Assembly: GCA_029959615.1 (NCBI GenBank) | Contig: JASCOD010000001.1 | Coordinates: 1,116,001-1,180,000, forward strand | Reading direction: 5' to 3' | Length of the DNA: 64,000 nucleotides | DNA from: Flavobacteriaceae bacterium PS02338 | GTDB lineage: Bacteria > Bacteroidota > Bacteroidia > Sphingobacteriales > Sphingobacteriaceae | Shown here: one piece after another, positions 1 through 7,780 of the stretch | Layout: each line of letters begins with the position of its first letter | How positions within the stretch are numbered: position 1 is the stretch's first letter | Translations under genes and position numbers: made by a program | Notes under the pieces: model-generated | Databases searched by the model: none | What the model saw: the letters and a program-made list of their open reading frames with translations, nothing else | What the model was told of the DNA's origin: nothing

Positions 1-451
1 CGTTCCAAGTTAAACCAAATTCCGTACGATTAATTTTGCCACTTAAAGTAAAACCAGCTTTGGTATTTCCCCATGGATCGGTAGCAATACCACCAAATTC
101 TGCATTTAATTTTACAGCTTTGGTGACATCTTTAACTGTTAAGTCACCTTTAACAATATAGTCGCTGCCATCTTTTTCTACACTGGTAGATTTGAATGTA
201 ATTGCAGGATATTTTTCCGCATCAAAGAAATCAGCACTTTTTAAGTGGCCATCTCTATCACCGTTACCTGTATCAATTGAATTGATCTCACCAGAGAAGG
301 AGATTTCCGCATTAGTAAAATCATCACCTTCAGATGCTAATTCTGCACTAAAAGATTTGATGCTTCCAGTTACAGTAGTGATCATCAAATGCTTTACTTT
401 AAATTGTAGTTCACTGTGGGTTGGGTCTAATGCCCATTTAGTTGTTGCCAT
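1..451 (-). CDS. YceI family protein (C-terminus outside window)
   Basis: Only the first 150 codons are inside the window; the stop lies before base 1. The protein begins MATTKWALDPTHSELQFKVKH, the typical YceI start, followed by a run of beta strands (FSGEINSIDTGNGDRDGHLK, then SADFFDAEKYPAITFKST). YceI proteins are lipocalin-like barrels that bind isoprenoid-type lipids. No signal peptide is visible, so this copy is probably cytoplasmic. A TAnnTTTG element lies upstream at 489-496. A Crp-like regulator follows on the same strand at 620-1207, a common Bacteroidota arrangement that suggests control of yceI by that regulator. Family call is secure; the exact ligand is unknown. Confidence 0.9.
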   Translation of the reverse strand, partial: MATTKWALDPTHSELQFKVKHLMITTVTGSIKSFSAELASEGDDFTNAEISFSGEINSIDTGNGDRDGHLKSADFFDAEKYPAITFKSTSVEKDGSDYIVKGDLTVKDVTKAVKLNAEFGGIATDPWGNTKAGFTLSGKINRTEFGLTWN

Positions 452-488
452 AATATTTTAAATTTTGTGTTTTTTAAATTTGATAACA

Positions 489-496
489 CAAAGTTA
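489..496 (-). promoter_or_regulatory. Putative -7 promoter element of the yceI gene
   Basis: On the minus strand this reads TAACTTTG, an exact match to the Bacteroidota TAnnTTTG element, 37 bases upstream of the yceI ATG. No convincing -33 TTG is seen at the right distance, so this is a moderate call. Confidence 0.45.
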
Positions 497-619
497 TGGC
501 GAGCTGTTTGTTTAAACGTTGATGTATGTTAAGTAATCAATTTGGTTCACTGGCTAACTAGTTCATTAGTTTGGTGGCCAATCGATTAACCAAATAATCA
601 ATTTAAACGGTTCACCTAT

Positions 620-1207
620 CTACTTAAAATGCTTTTTAGCTAGGTCTTTGCGTACTCTGCTTAAAGATTCGGGAGTAATACCTAAATAGGAGGCAATCAT
701 CCATTGTGGTACGCGTAAGGTTAAGTTTGGGTAGAGTTTGATGAAGTCTAGATAGCGTTCTTCGGCAGTTGCGCTTAACAACATATTGATCCGCTTTTGC
801 ATAAAGCGGATAGAATTGTGTAACATCAAAATGTTAAGCTCTAAGATATGAGGAAGTAGTTTCTGTATGTCTGCAAAGAAATGATTCGGAACAATTAAAA
901 CTTCAGTGTTTTCAATTGCGTCAATGAAAAAGATAGATGGTTCATTAAAAACAGAGCTGTTACGATCAGAAATCATCCAGTTTTCTGGTGCAAATTGGAT
1001 AATATGTTCTTTGCCTTTTTCGTCAATAGAAAAACAGCGTAACAAACCGTCGTTAATGAAATAGTTGTCAGAGCGTAAGTCTCCAGGATTTAACAAAACG
1101 GTACCTTTTTTAAAGCTTTTACTCTTTAAGCAGCTTGTGGCTTCTTTTGCCTGTTCGTCGGTAATAGAAAGGCGCTCTTTAAGGTATGCTTGAAATTTCT
1201 CTAACAT
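620..1207 (-). CDS. Crp/Fnr family transcriptional regulator
   Basis: A 195-residue protein with an N-terminal cyclic-nucleotide-binding-like jelly roll (about residues 30-120, including KGTVLLNPGDLRSDNYFINDG) and a C-terminal winged helix (about 140-195, VPQWMIASYLGITPESLSRV). No Cys cluster for an Fnr-type iron-sulfur centre is visible. Such short Crp-like regulators are abundant in Bacteroidota and often sit beside the gene they control, here probably yceI at 1-451. The start lies 3 bases after the stop of the small Cys-rich gene at 1211-1372, so the two are probably co-transcribed. The effector is unknown. Confidence 0.85.
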   Translation of the reverse strand: MLEKFQAYLKERLSITDEQAKEATSCLKSKSFKKGTVLLNPGDLRSDNYFINDGLLRCFSIDEKGKEHIIQFAPENWMISDRNSSVFNEPSIFFIDAIENTEVLIVPNHFFADIQKLLPHILELNILMLHNSIRFMQKRINMLLSATAEERYLDFIKLYPNLTLRVPQWMIASYLGITPESLSRVRKDLAKKHFK

Positions 1208-1210
1208 CTG

Positions 1211-1372
1211 TTAAGATTTGGCGTCAGGAATTTTACTGAAATCTGCACTGCACTTGCCACAACTACTAGCGCACGAGTCTTTTTTCGAAGCGATGCTACG
1301 ATAGATCAGTCTGCCTACATAAAATAATGCAGCAACAAAAATGACAATCATTAATATGAACTGGATATCCAT
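1211..1372 (-). CDS. FeoB-associated Cys-rich membrane protein
   Basis: A 53-residue protein starting MDIQFILMIVIFVAALFYVG: one N-terminal membrane helix (residues 4-20), a basic stretch, then a Cys-rich tail CASSCGKCSADF (Cys 34, 38, 41). This is the layout of the FeoB-associated Cys-rich membrane protein family, thought to help iron handling; no feoB is in the window. It ends 3 bases before the Crp-like regulator at 620-1207 and probably forms an operon with it. The Cys spacing could let the tail bind a metal or iron-sulfur centre, which is inference. Confidence 0.75.
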   Translation of the reverse strand: MDIQFILMIVIFVAALFYVGRLIYRSIASKKDSCASSCGKCSADFSKIPDAKS

Positions 1373-1547
1373 GAATACAAAGATAGTTAATTGTATAGCT
1401 TATAAATTGCTTAATTGTTGGCAGATTGTAAAAGAAAAACTAAGCTTTGTTTAAACATTAATGGATTAGAAATTAGTAAAAGAAATATAGCGATGTATTT
1501 CGTCAAACTGATGCTGAAACGAGTTCTGCATGACGATAAATAAAGAT

Positions 1548-2735
1548 TTAGTGCTCCATCAAGCCAACGGTACCGCCAACCCAATCAAAATCTGCGTTGT
1601 ATCGTACGCCAATCATTTTGCCACGACTTAAGCGAGCCAAGTTGATGCAAAGCTGAGGTTCCTCGCCATCTGGCCAAAGATACATTAAGCGTATTTCTGC
1701 TTTAACTCCACCATTGGGAGATTCAACTACAGGTTCGTAGGTTACTTTTCTCTGTAAAATCCAATTTTCAGGATCTGGTATTGCAGTGATATCACTCTTT
1801 TTTACATCGATAATCACACCCATGCCTGCGAAAGAAAATAGAGGCTTAAGCACATAATTTTCTAAGTCTGATGGAATGGCATCAACTTCACTCAAAAATC
1901 TGGTTTCAGGCACAAATTTGCCACTTAAAAAAGGCATGGTATACTTGCTAATGCGATAGAACCAATTTGGATGCGTAATCCATTCTACTTCTAGCTCTTC
2001 ACGAGGATCAAAACTGTTTTCAAAAATGGAAGTATCATCTGCGATTTCGTCAAAAATTAATCGGTTATAAATTCTCTTGATCTGAATTTTTTTGCCGTCA
2101 TCGATGTAAAAAAGCTGCTTTCCCTCTTTTTGGATATCTGCTAATGAAAGAATTTTGATGCCAATTTTATTCGCAGTAACGAAGAAATCGATAGCCGTTT
2201 TCTGGTTAGGCGCATCGATATCCATTAATACTACCTCTTGTTGTTGATGATCGCCAACAATAACTTTTTTAAGCAACTCAAAATAGCTTTCTTCGCTTAA
2301 ATCATTGAAAAGTGGCGTAAGTTGCTCTTCTAAATCATATGCTGATTTATAGTTGCTAGCTAAATGAGATTGAAAGCCATATAGGGAAGGAAAACCCTGC
2401 ATCTCAATTAACATAGGTATAACTTCTCCGTTTTTATCCTTGCAAAGCCCAAAGTCGAAGGTTAAAAAATGTGGATGATTGTTTTCATTTGGAACAGCCC
2501 ATTCTGTTGGAATGGCATTTTGGGTTAAATCCTTAAAATTAGCTTGCTTAATTAAAGCAATAATTTCTTCGCCGGCGGTAATTAACTTTTCCTTTAAATC
2601 CTCTGAAATAAATATTGGCGATTCTGCTACTCTAAAAGTTATTTCGGGATAGCCTTTGCCTAATTGCTTCAGAAAGGATCGGTATTTTTCTTGGCTAAAG
2701 TTGGCGTTGAATGCTGCTCTGAGTTTTTTTATCAT
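1548..2735 (-). CDS. ATP-grasp-like protein of the amidoligase cluster
   Basis: A 395-residue cytoplasmic protein. The C-terminal half has ATP-grasp hallmarks: YVLKPLFSFAGMGV (lysine plus Gly-rich loop), WILQRKVTYEPVV, and KAEIRLMYLWP followed by a conserved-looking Arg/Asn-rich end. The middle segment HPHFLTFDFGL...MLIEMQGFPSLYGFQ recalls the substrate half of glutathionylspermidine-synthase-like ligases. I read it as an ATP-dependent carboxylate-amine ligase, but substrate and pathway are unknown. It is the most downstream gene of a minus-strand group containing a glutamine amidotransferase, a GCS2-type ligase, a second ATP-grasp protein and an esterase. A large palindromic repeat (2760-2899) separates it from the amidotransferase. 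Confidence 0.6.
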   Translation of the reverse strand: MIKKLRAAFNANFSQEKYRSFLKQLGKGYPEITFRVAESPIFISEDLKEKLITAGEEIIALIKQANFKDLTQNAIPTEWAVPNENNHPHFLTFDFGLCKDKNGEVIPMLIEMQGFPSLYGFQSHLASNYKSAYDLEEQLTPLFNDLSEESYFELLKKVIVGDHQQQEVVLMDIDAPNQKTAIDFFVTANKIGIKILSLADIQKEGKQLFYIDDGKKIQIKRIYNRLIFDEIADDTSIFENSFDPREELEVEWITHPNWFYRISKYTMPFLSGKFVPETRFLSEVDAIPSDLENYVLKPLFSFAGMGVIIDVKKSDITAIPDPENWILQRKVTYEPVVESPNGGVKAEIRLMYLWPDGEEPQLCINLARLSRGKMIGVRYNADFDWVGGTVGLMEH

Positions 2736-2759
2736 AGGTGAATTTCATTCATAGTCCTT

Positions 2760-2899
2760 CATTGCGAGGCACGAAGCAAGCATTCAAACTGTCATTCTGA
2801 GTAAAGCGAAGAATCTGAAATTAAGCAGTGCTAAACAAACAGATTTTTCCTACAGTCAGAATTACAAGGTGCATTAAGATTGCTTCGTGCCTCGCAATG
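2760..2899. repeat. Nested palindromic intergenic repeat (CGTCATTGCGAGG family)
   Basis: The outer arms 2760-2779 and 2880-2899 are perfect 20-base inverted copies. Inside is a second imperfect palindrome (about 2791-2818 against 2840-2866) of a related word, GTCATTCTGAG. It lies between the ATP-grasp-like gene and the amidotransferase. Related elements occur near 27.4, 34.9, 36.4, 36.9, 48.8, 51.6, 51.7 and 60.1-60.4 kb. Confidence 0.85.
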
Positions 2900-2916
2900 A
2901 CGATTGTGTAAAATGT

Positions 2917-3744
2917 TTAAACTTCTTGAAGTGTGTTGATCGCCTCATCTAAAAAATTTGGTAAAATCACTCTCTGTGTAAGCATAATTCTATCAGGATT
3001 TTCTAAGCTGTCAATCATATCATCGTATTTTTCTTTACCGTGATTCTTGATGATCAATTCCTTTTTCTCTTCTAGTGACAGATACATTTTCATGCCAATC
3101 GGATCTGCTTCTGGATGAAATTGTGTGCCAATCATGTAGGGCGAAAACCGAATGGCCATCACGCATCTTTCCAAATCTACGTGAGGTCTTTCTTTTTCTA
3201 TAGCCAGTAAGCTTGCGCCCATCTTTTCAAAGGCGGTTGTGTCAGGTTGTACCACTTGCCAATCTCTACTGTCTACTGAGAAGAATGGGTTAGGCAAAGT
3301 GTCAAAAATAATTTCGCTTTCTCCTGCCGCTGTTAAAGTGATAGGAAAAATGCCAAAAGCATTAGATTTACGCTGAGTAACATTACCTAAACCATATTTT
3401 CTGCAGCCTAATTGAAAAGAATGGCAAATTAGAAAAACATGCTTCTTCTCGTTATGTATGAGGTTGAAGTCATCAATTCTATCTAACAAATCGAAAAAAT
3501 CGCTTTCCCATTTTTGTCCTTCTCCATCATAAGGATTGCCAGGGCCTCCACTTGAAATGTAAATGTTGTAGCTTAAATCTGGTACTTCACCTTTCTGACG
3601 GATATCGAAAATATCTACTGTAAGCGTAAGCTGATGATCAATTTTGTATCGATGCAAAATTTCTTGGATACCCCTCATTCCTTGGTTAGGGAACCCGTTA
3701 TTCATATCGATAACGGCCACCTTTATGTTATTAATATTATTCAT
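2917..3744 (-). CDS. Class I glutamine amidotransferase (stand-alone)
   Basis: A 275-residue type 1 amidotransferase. The oxyanion segment ISSGGPGNPYDG is at 63-74, the nucleophile Cys107 in FLICHSFQLGC, and the His210-x-Glu212 pair in GTQFHPEADP, so the catalytic triad is complete. It is not a trp, pab or gua subunit by sequence or context. It starts 3 bases after the stop of the GCS2-type ligase (3748-4848), so the two are almost certainly translationally linked. In this cluster it could feed ammonia to a ligase or hydrolyse a gamma-glutamyl amide; both are inference. Confidence 0.85.
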   Translation of the reverse strand: MNNINNIKVAVIDMNNGFPNQGMRGIQEILHRYKIDHQLTLTVDIFDIRQKGEVPDLSYNIYISSGGPGNPYDGEGQKWESDFFDLLDRIDDFNLIHNEKKHVFLICHSFQLGCRKYGLGNVTQRKSNAFGIFPITLTAAGESEIIFDTLPNPFFSVDSRDWQVVQPDTTAFEKMGASLLAIEKERPHVDLERCVMAIRFSPYMIGTQFHPEADPIGMKMYLSLEEKKELIIKNHGKEKYDDMIDSLENPDRIMLTQRVILPNFLDEAINTLQEV

Positions 3745-3747
3745 TTT

Positions 3748-4848
3748 TTATTTCGCACCAATCAATGTTTGCGTTGTGATGTAATCAACTACAGATTCAT
3801 AGCTTTTAGTTTGCTCGTAAACAGCCAGCTGTCTATCGGCTCCAGTACCATTCTCTAAAATTTTATGTACATAGTTAATGTCCTCGCGGCTGCCTAACTC
3901 GTCTACTACATCATCAACAAAGTCTAATAATTCGAGCACCAAATTTCGGCAATTTACTTCCATTTCCTTGCCAAAGTCTATCAGATTTCCGTCAATTCCG
4001 TAACGGGCAGCTCTCCATTTGTTCTCATTGATTAGCGCTCTGCTATAAGAAATGAAGTTTAAATTCTGTAAACGCAATTTGTATAGTTTGGCGCATAAAG
4101 CTTGAAATAATGCCGTAAAGGCCATAGTTTCGTCTATCAGCATAGGGCAATCACATACCCTAAATTCAATAGTCTCAAAGAAAGGATGTACTCTAATATC
4201 CCACCATATTTTTTTTGCGTTGTCTATACAATTGGTCTTGATTAACAGTTTTACATAATTGTCATAGTCTTCAATGCTATCGAAAATATCAGGAATTCCA
4301 GTACGAGGAAACTTGTCAAAAACCTTGGTTCTAAATGATTTGTAGCCTGTATTTCTCCCTTCCCAAAATGGTGAATTGGTAGAAAGGGCAAAAACATGGG
4401 GTAAAAAATAGCGCACTTGATTGGCTATGTGGATTGCTAATTCCCTCGATTGAAAACCTACATGAACATGCAATCCGAAAATGAGATTAGACCTGGCTGC
4501 TTCCTGCAATTCGTTTACAATTTCATTGTAACGAGGGTGTTCGGTAATCAACTGTTTTTCCCAATGCGAAAAAGGGTGTGTACCGGCAGCACCAATGCGT
4601 AGGCCTTGCTCTCCTGCAAGCTGAGCTACGGTGTATCTCAATTGAGAGATTTCTTTTCTTGCTTCGGTGGTGTTTCGGCAAATTCCAGTTCCTACTTCAA
4701 CCACTGCCTGGTGCATTTCTGCCTTTACTTGGTCTTTGTGGATTTTTTGTGCCGCTTCAACAATTTTTTGATCATGAGATGTTAATTCCCTAGTTACAGG
4801 ATCAACGATCATGTATTCTTCCTCTATTCCTAAGGTGAATTCGTTCAT
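3748..4848 (-). CDS. YbdK-type carboxylate-amine ligase (GCS2 family)
   Basis: A 366-residue protein of the glutamate-cysteine ligase 2 family. The N-terminal LGIEEEYMIVDP (residues 6-17) and GLHVHVGF (125-132) are the metal and nucleotide-binding signatures. YbdK of E. coli has weak gamma-glutamyl-cysteine ligase activity in vitro, but the real substrates of most family members are unknown. It sits between the amidotransferase and the second ATP-grasp gene, with a 3-base gap on one side and 22 bases on the other. With those neighbours it is more likely a dedicated step in making an amide-linked metabolite than glutathione synthesis. Confidence 0.9.
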   Translation of the reverse strand: MNEFTLGIEEEYMIVDPVTRELTSHDQKIVEAAQKIHKDQVKAEMHQAVVEVGTGICRNTTEARKEISQLRYTVAQLAGEQGLRIGAAGTHPFSHWEKQLITEHPRYNEIVNELQEAARSNLIFGLHVHVGFQSRELAIHIANQVRYFLPHVFALSTNSPFWEGRNTGYKSFRTKVFDKFPRTGIPDIFDSIEDYDNYVKLLIKTNCIDNAKKIWWDIRVHPFFETIEFRVCDCPMLIDETMAFTALFQALCAKLYKLRLQNLNFISYSRALINENKWRAARYGIDGNLIDFGKEMEVNCRNLVLELLDFVDDVVDELGSREDINYVHKILENGTGADRQLAVYEQTKSYESVVDYITTQTLIGAK

Positions 4849-4870
4849 AGACAGTTTTGGTTAGCGGTAT

Positions 4871-5914
4871 TTATTTGGTTGATTTTTTTGTAGTTGTTTT
4901 TGCCGCCGCTTTTGATTTGGTTACAGGCTTGGCTTTTACAGCTGTTTTTGGTGTTTTAGCTGTTAACGGAGTACCTGTTGCACTAGCTTTAATGTAATTT
5001 CCCCAGGTTAGGTTGTCTTTGCCGAACTCTTGTTTTTGTGCTTTTTCGATAGCGTAATTGGCAGCGGTTTCCACTACCCATTCAAAGTTTTCGGCGCCTA
5101 CGCTTTCCAAAGCGGCGTCGGGTGCTGGATTGCAAAAATCAATGGCAATAGGAACGCCATTACGAACAGCAAACTCTACCGTATTAAAATCGTAGCCCAA
5201 ATATTGATTCAGTTTTAAGGTATAATCCTCAATGGTTTTTAAAAGCTTTGCGCCGGGTTTTGGCCCATCAACTACATAACGTAAATGTTGTGGGTTACGT
5301 GGCTCATATTGCATAATTCGAACATGTTTTCCACCAATGCAGTAGCATCTGAAATATTCGTCGAAAATGATTTCTTCCTGCAACATCATTACCGTTTGCT
5401 TGGTCTCGCTGTGTTTTTCAAAAAACTCTTCCTTACTACGTAACTTATAAACTTCTTTCCATCCACCGCCATCAAAAGGTTTCATGTAAGCAGGGAAACC
5501 TGTGTATTCAAAAATCGCGTCCCAATCAAATGGCATAATTAAATTGGTGAACGAATTTTCTGTGGTATCATCTGGATGTTCCCTAGAAGGAATTAATGCG
5601 GTTTTTGGCACAGGTACGCCAATGTTTTCGGCTAATGCATTGTTAAAGAACTTTTCATCTGCACTCCACCAAAACGGGTTGTTAATTACGGCGGTGCCGC
5701 CCATAGCCGCATTTTTTAAATAGGCACGATAAAAAGGTACATCTTGTGAAATACGATCGATGATTACCGAATATTCTGGCTTTTCAGCCTGAAATACCTT
5801 GTCAATTTTTACGAATTCTGCAATAATTCCTTTTACGGCTTTTTGGTTTACTCTGTCTATAAATGCCTGTGGAAATGAACGTTCCTGACCAAATAAAATT
5901 CCTATTTTCTTCAT
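4871..5914 (-). CDS. ATP-grasp domain ligase with Lys-rich tail
   Basis: A 347-residue RimK-like ATP-grasp protein. Visible features: AYMKPFDGGGWKEVYK (142-157, Lys145 and glycine loop), the adenine-binding hinge MLQEEIIFDEYFRCYCIGG (177-195), and the metal-binding IAIDFCNPAPDA (257-268). Residues about 313-347 are an unusual tail of Ala, Thr, Pro and Lys repeats (AKTPKTAVKAKP and similar), resembling histone H1-like tails. It is the first ligase gene of the minus-strand cluster, 22 bases upstream of the GCS2-type ligase. Substrate unknown; an amino-acid or peptide ligase is the best guess. Confidence 0.8.
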   Translation of the reverse strand: MKKIGILFGQERSFPQAFIDRVNQKAVKGIIAEFVKIDKVFQAEKPEYSVIIDRISQDVPFYRAYLKNAAMGGTAVINNPFWWSADEKFFNNALAENIGVPVPKTALIPSREHPDDTTENSFTNLIMPFDWDAIFEYTGFPAYMKPFDGGGWKEVYKLRSKEEFFEKHSETKQTVMMLQEEIIFDEYFRCYCIGGKHVRIMQYEPRNPQHLRYVVDGPKPGAKLLKTIEDYTLKLNQYLGYDFNTVEFAVRNGVPIAIDFCNPAPDAALESVGAENFEWVVETAANYAIEKAQKQEFGKDNLTWGNYIKASATGTPLTAKTPKTAVKAKPVTKSKAAAKTTTKKSTK

Positions 5915-5971
5915 AGGGTTATATGTTTTTTTTAGTATTTGAATTGTTGGTTAACTGTTTAATCGTTTATT

Positions 5972-5985
5972 CCGATAGCTATCGG
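5972..5985. repeat. Perfect 14-base palindrome CCGATAGCTATCGG
   Basis: A self-complementary word in the gap between the ATP-grasp gene and the esterase, within a region also rich in GGTTAAC/GTTTAATC words. A diverged relative (ACCGATTTATCGGT) occurs near 27.41 kb. It probably belongs to the dispersed repeats of this genome; no function is evident. Confidence 0.6.
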
Positions 5986-6032
5986 TAGGTTAATCGGGTC
6001 GCTTAATCTTTAGGACTATCGCTTTAAATTTT

Positions 6033-6076
6033 TAATGAACTAATGAACTAATGAACTAATGAACTAATGAACTAAT
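6033..6076. repeat. 8-base tandem repeat, about 5.5 copies
   Basis: The unit TAATGAAC is repeated without change five times plus a partial copy, immediately followed by a copy of the CTGATTCCTAACCACTAG dispersed word at 6087-6116. It sits just beyond the 3' end of the esterase gene. Perfect short repeats are prone to slippage. Confidence 0.9.
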
Positions 6077-6086
6077 TTTTCCCTTA

Positions 6087-6116
6087 CTGATTCCTAACCA
6101 CTAGTACCTAATCCCT
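6087..6116. repeat. Dispersed repeat, CTGATACCTAACCACTAG family
   Basis: This word recurs with small changes at 44685-44713, about 46767-46795 and, inverted, about 51490-51525. Here it overlaps the stop codon end of the esterase gene (6115). Four copies in 64 kb, all at gene ends or between genes. Confidence 0.65.
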
Positions 6117-6819
6117 AAAGCTGATAAACATACTCAGGAAACATATCTCTCCAGATTGGCCAATCGTGATCTGCGTTAGGCCTAATATCCAACCAATGGT
6201 TAATTCCTTTTTGTTGAAGAATACCTGATAGTCGCTCATTATCTGGTTTACATATATCTCTATCCGATGTTCCCAAAACTATTTTCAGTTGCCAAAGCTC
6301 TGGGTTGATGTTGTTCGGAAGATAATCTACAGGGTTGTTGAAGTAAACGTCGTCATTATAAAAACCATCTAACTGGCCCGTAATGTCAAAAGCACCGCTC
6401 ATGCTAAATACATGGCTAACTGCCCAAGGATGACGAAATGCAAAATTTACAGCGTGGTAACCGCCAAAACTACAGCCGGCAGTAATAATTTTATCTCTTC
6501 CTGTTTCGCTTTTTGCCAATGGCAGTAATTCTTCCAATAAAAATTTATCATACCAAATATGGTTTTTTACTCTTTCGGCAGGTTGAATATTTTTATTGTA
6601 CCAGCTCAAGGCATCAATGCTATCTGGGCAGTAGATTTTGATCTTGCCTTCGTTAATGAAGTTCTGAACAGACTCTATTAATTTAAAATCTTTGTTCTCA
6701 TAGTAGCGCCCCATGCTAGTAGGGAATAAGATAATTGGATAGCCACTGTGACCAAAAACCAATGTCTCCATATCTTTATTCAAGCTTGGACTATACCATT
6801 TTTGCAACTCTTCTTTCAT
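6115..6819 (-). CDS. Alpha/beta-hydrolase, esterase family
   Basis: A 234-residue esterase-like protein with the nucleophile elbow TAGCSFGGYHA (Ser117) and a C-terminal histidine in NADHDWPIW (about His218). I start at MKEELQKWYSPSLNKDMETL (6819) rather than 75 bases upstream at 6894, because the extra residues are hydrophobic, AT-rich and unlike the family. No signal peptide with this start. It lies upstream of the ligase genes on the same strand and divergent from a second esterase (7029-7778), so an acyl or ester step linked to the cluster is plausible but unproven. Confidence 0.82.
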   Translation of the reverse strand: MKEELQKWYSPSLNKDMETLVFGHSGYPIILFPTSMGRYYENKDFKLIESVQNFINEGKIKIYCPDSIDALSWYNKNIQPAERVKNHIWYDKFLLEELLPLAKSETGRDKIITAGCSFGGYHAVNFAFRHPWAVSHVFSMSGAFDITGQLDGFYNDDVYFNNPVDYLPNNINPELWQLKIVLGTSDRDICKPDNERLSGILQQKGINHWLDIRPNADHDWPIWRDMFPEYVYQL

Positions 6820-7028
6820 TGGCAAATATTTAAGATGTTTTAAGATAAGTAAATCATTTTCAACGACAAAAATATATGAGAAATATTTTAGCAAGTAAAT
6901 GCAGGGTATAAGTTGCCTATCTTTTCAGATAGTGATAACTTTGTTCCGAAATTTACGGCGTCGAAGAGCGCTATCCTGTTACCTTTTATTAACTCGTTAT
7001 TAAAAATACCTATCAAATAAAATCGAAA

Positions 7029-7778
7029 TTGCTTCAGCGTACTGTTGAAGTAGATATTTATGTGCCAGAGAATTTGTTAGGCAATGAGACAGTGCATTTA
7101 CTTTTGGTAAATGATGGCCAGGATTTGGCTCAGATGGAGTTAGAGAGTAATCTTTCCGCATTGTATCATAAATGGAAAATAGAACCGGTAATAGTAGTAG
7201 GGATAGCAGCAGGAGAGGAGCGTTTATTAGAGTATGGCATTGCCAATAGCCCCGATTTCAAAAATAGAGGTAACAAGGCCCATTTGCATTCTTGTTTTGT
7301 ATTAGATGAACTCTTACCATTTATAGAAAAGCAGACTGGAACTATCATTAGCGGTAAAAAGGCTTTCGCTGGCTTTTCTTTGGGAGGTTTAACAGCTTTC
7401 GATATTGCTTGGAAGCATAGTGACATCTTTGACTTGGTGGGTGTGTTTTCTGGTTCTTTTTGGTGGCGGAAAAAAGACCTAAGCGATGGTTATACTGAAG
7501 AAGATCGTATTCTACACGAAATGGTAAGGGAAACGGCAACAAAGCCAGCGCTTAGTTTTTGGCTAATGACTGGCACTGAAGATGAAAAGGCTGATCGTAA
7601 CCAGAACTTTATTATCGATTCTATTGACGATACCATCGATGTAATAAAGGAGCTAGAAAAAAAAGGCTACAAGCGTCCCGAAGATATCTTTTATTATGAA
7701 ATGGTGGGTGGTAAACATGATGTGCCTACTTGGGGAAAGGCATTTCCGAAGTTTTTGGAATGGGCTTTTGCTAAGTAA
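7029..7778 (+). CDS. Alpha/beta-hydrolase, esterase family (start uncertain)
   Basis: A 249-residue esterase-like protein: AFAGFSLGGLTAFDIAW holds the nucleophile Ser117 and GGKHDVPTWGKAFP the catalytic His230. The only usable start is TTG at 7029. The open frame continues upstream to a TAA at 6990-6992 without any ATG, GTG or TTG, yet those codons read as plausible protein (VIKNTYQIKSK), so the N-terminus may be truncated or a non-standard start may be used. It is divergent from the esterase at 6115-6819. Family call is firm; activity and link to the ligase cluster are inferred. Confidence 0.75.
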   Translation: MLQRTVEVDIYVPENLLGNETVHLLLVNDGQDLAQMELESNLSALYHKWKIEPVIVVGIAAGEERLLEYGIANSPDFKNRGNKAHLHSCFVLDELLPFIEKQTGTIISGKKAFAGFSLGGLTAFDIAWKHSDIFDLVGVFSGSFWWRKKDLSDGYTEEDRILHEMVRETATKPALSFWLMTGTEDEKADRNQNFIIDSIDDTIDVIKELEKKGYKRPEDIFYYEMVGGKHDVPTWGKAFPKFLEWAFAK

Positions 7779-7780
7779 CC

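Noticed and set aside
192..461. Plus-strand frame of 89 codons opposite yceI
   Set aside because: Composition is that of an antisense shadow and the opposite strand reads as a clear YceI protein.
6033..6076. Possible CRISPR or iteron array
   Set aside because: The 8-base unit repeats directly with no spacers, and no cas or replication gene is near.
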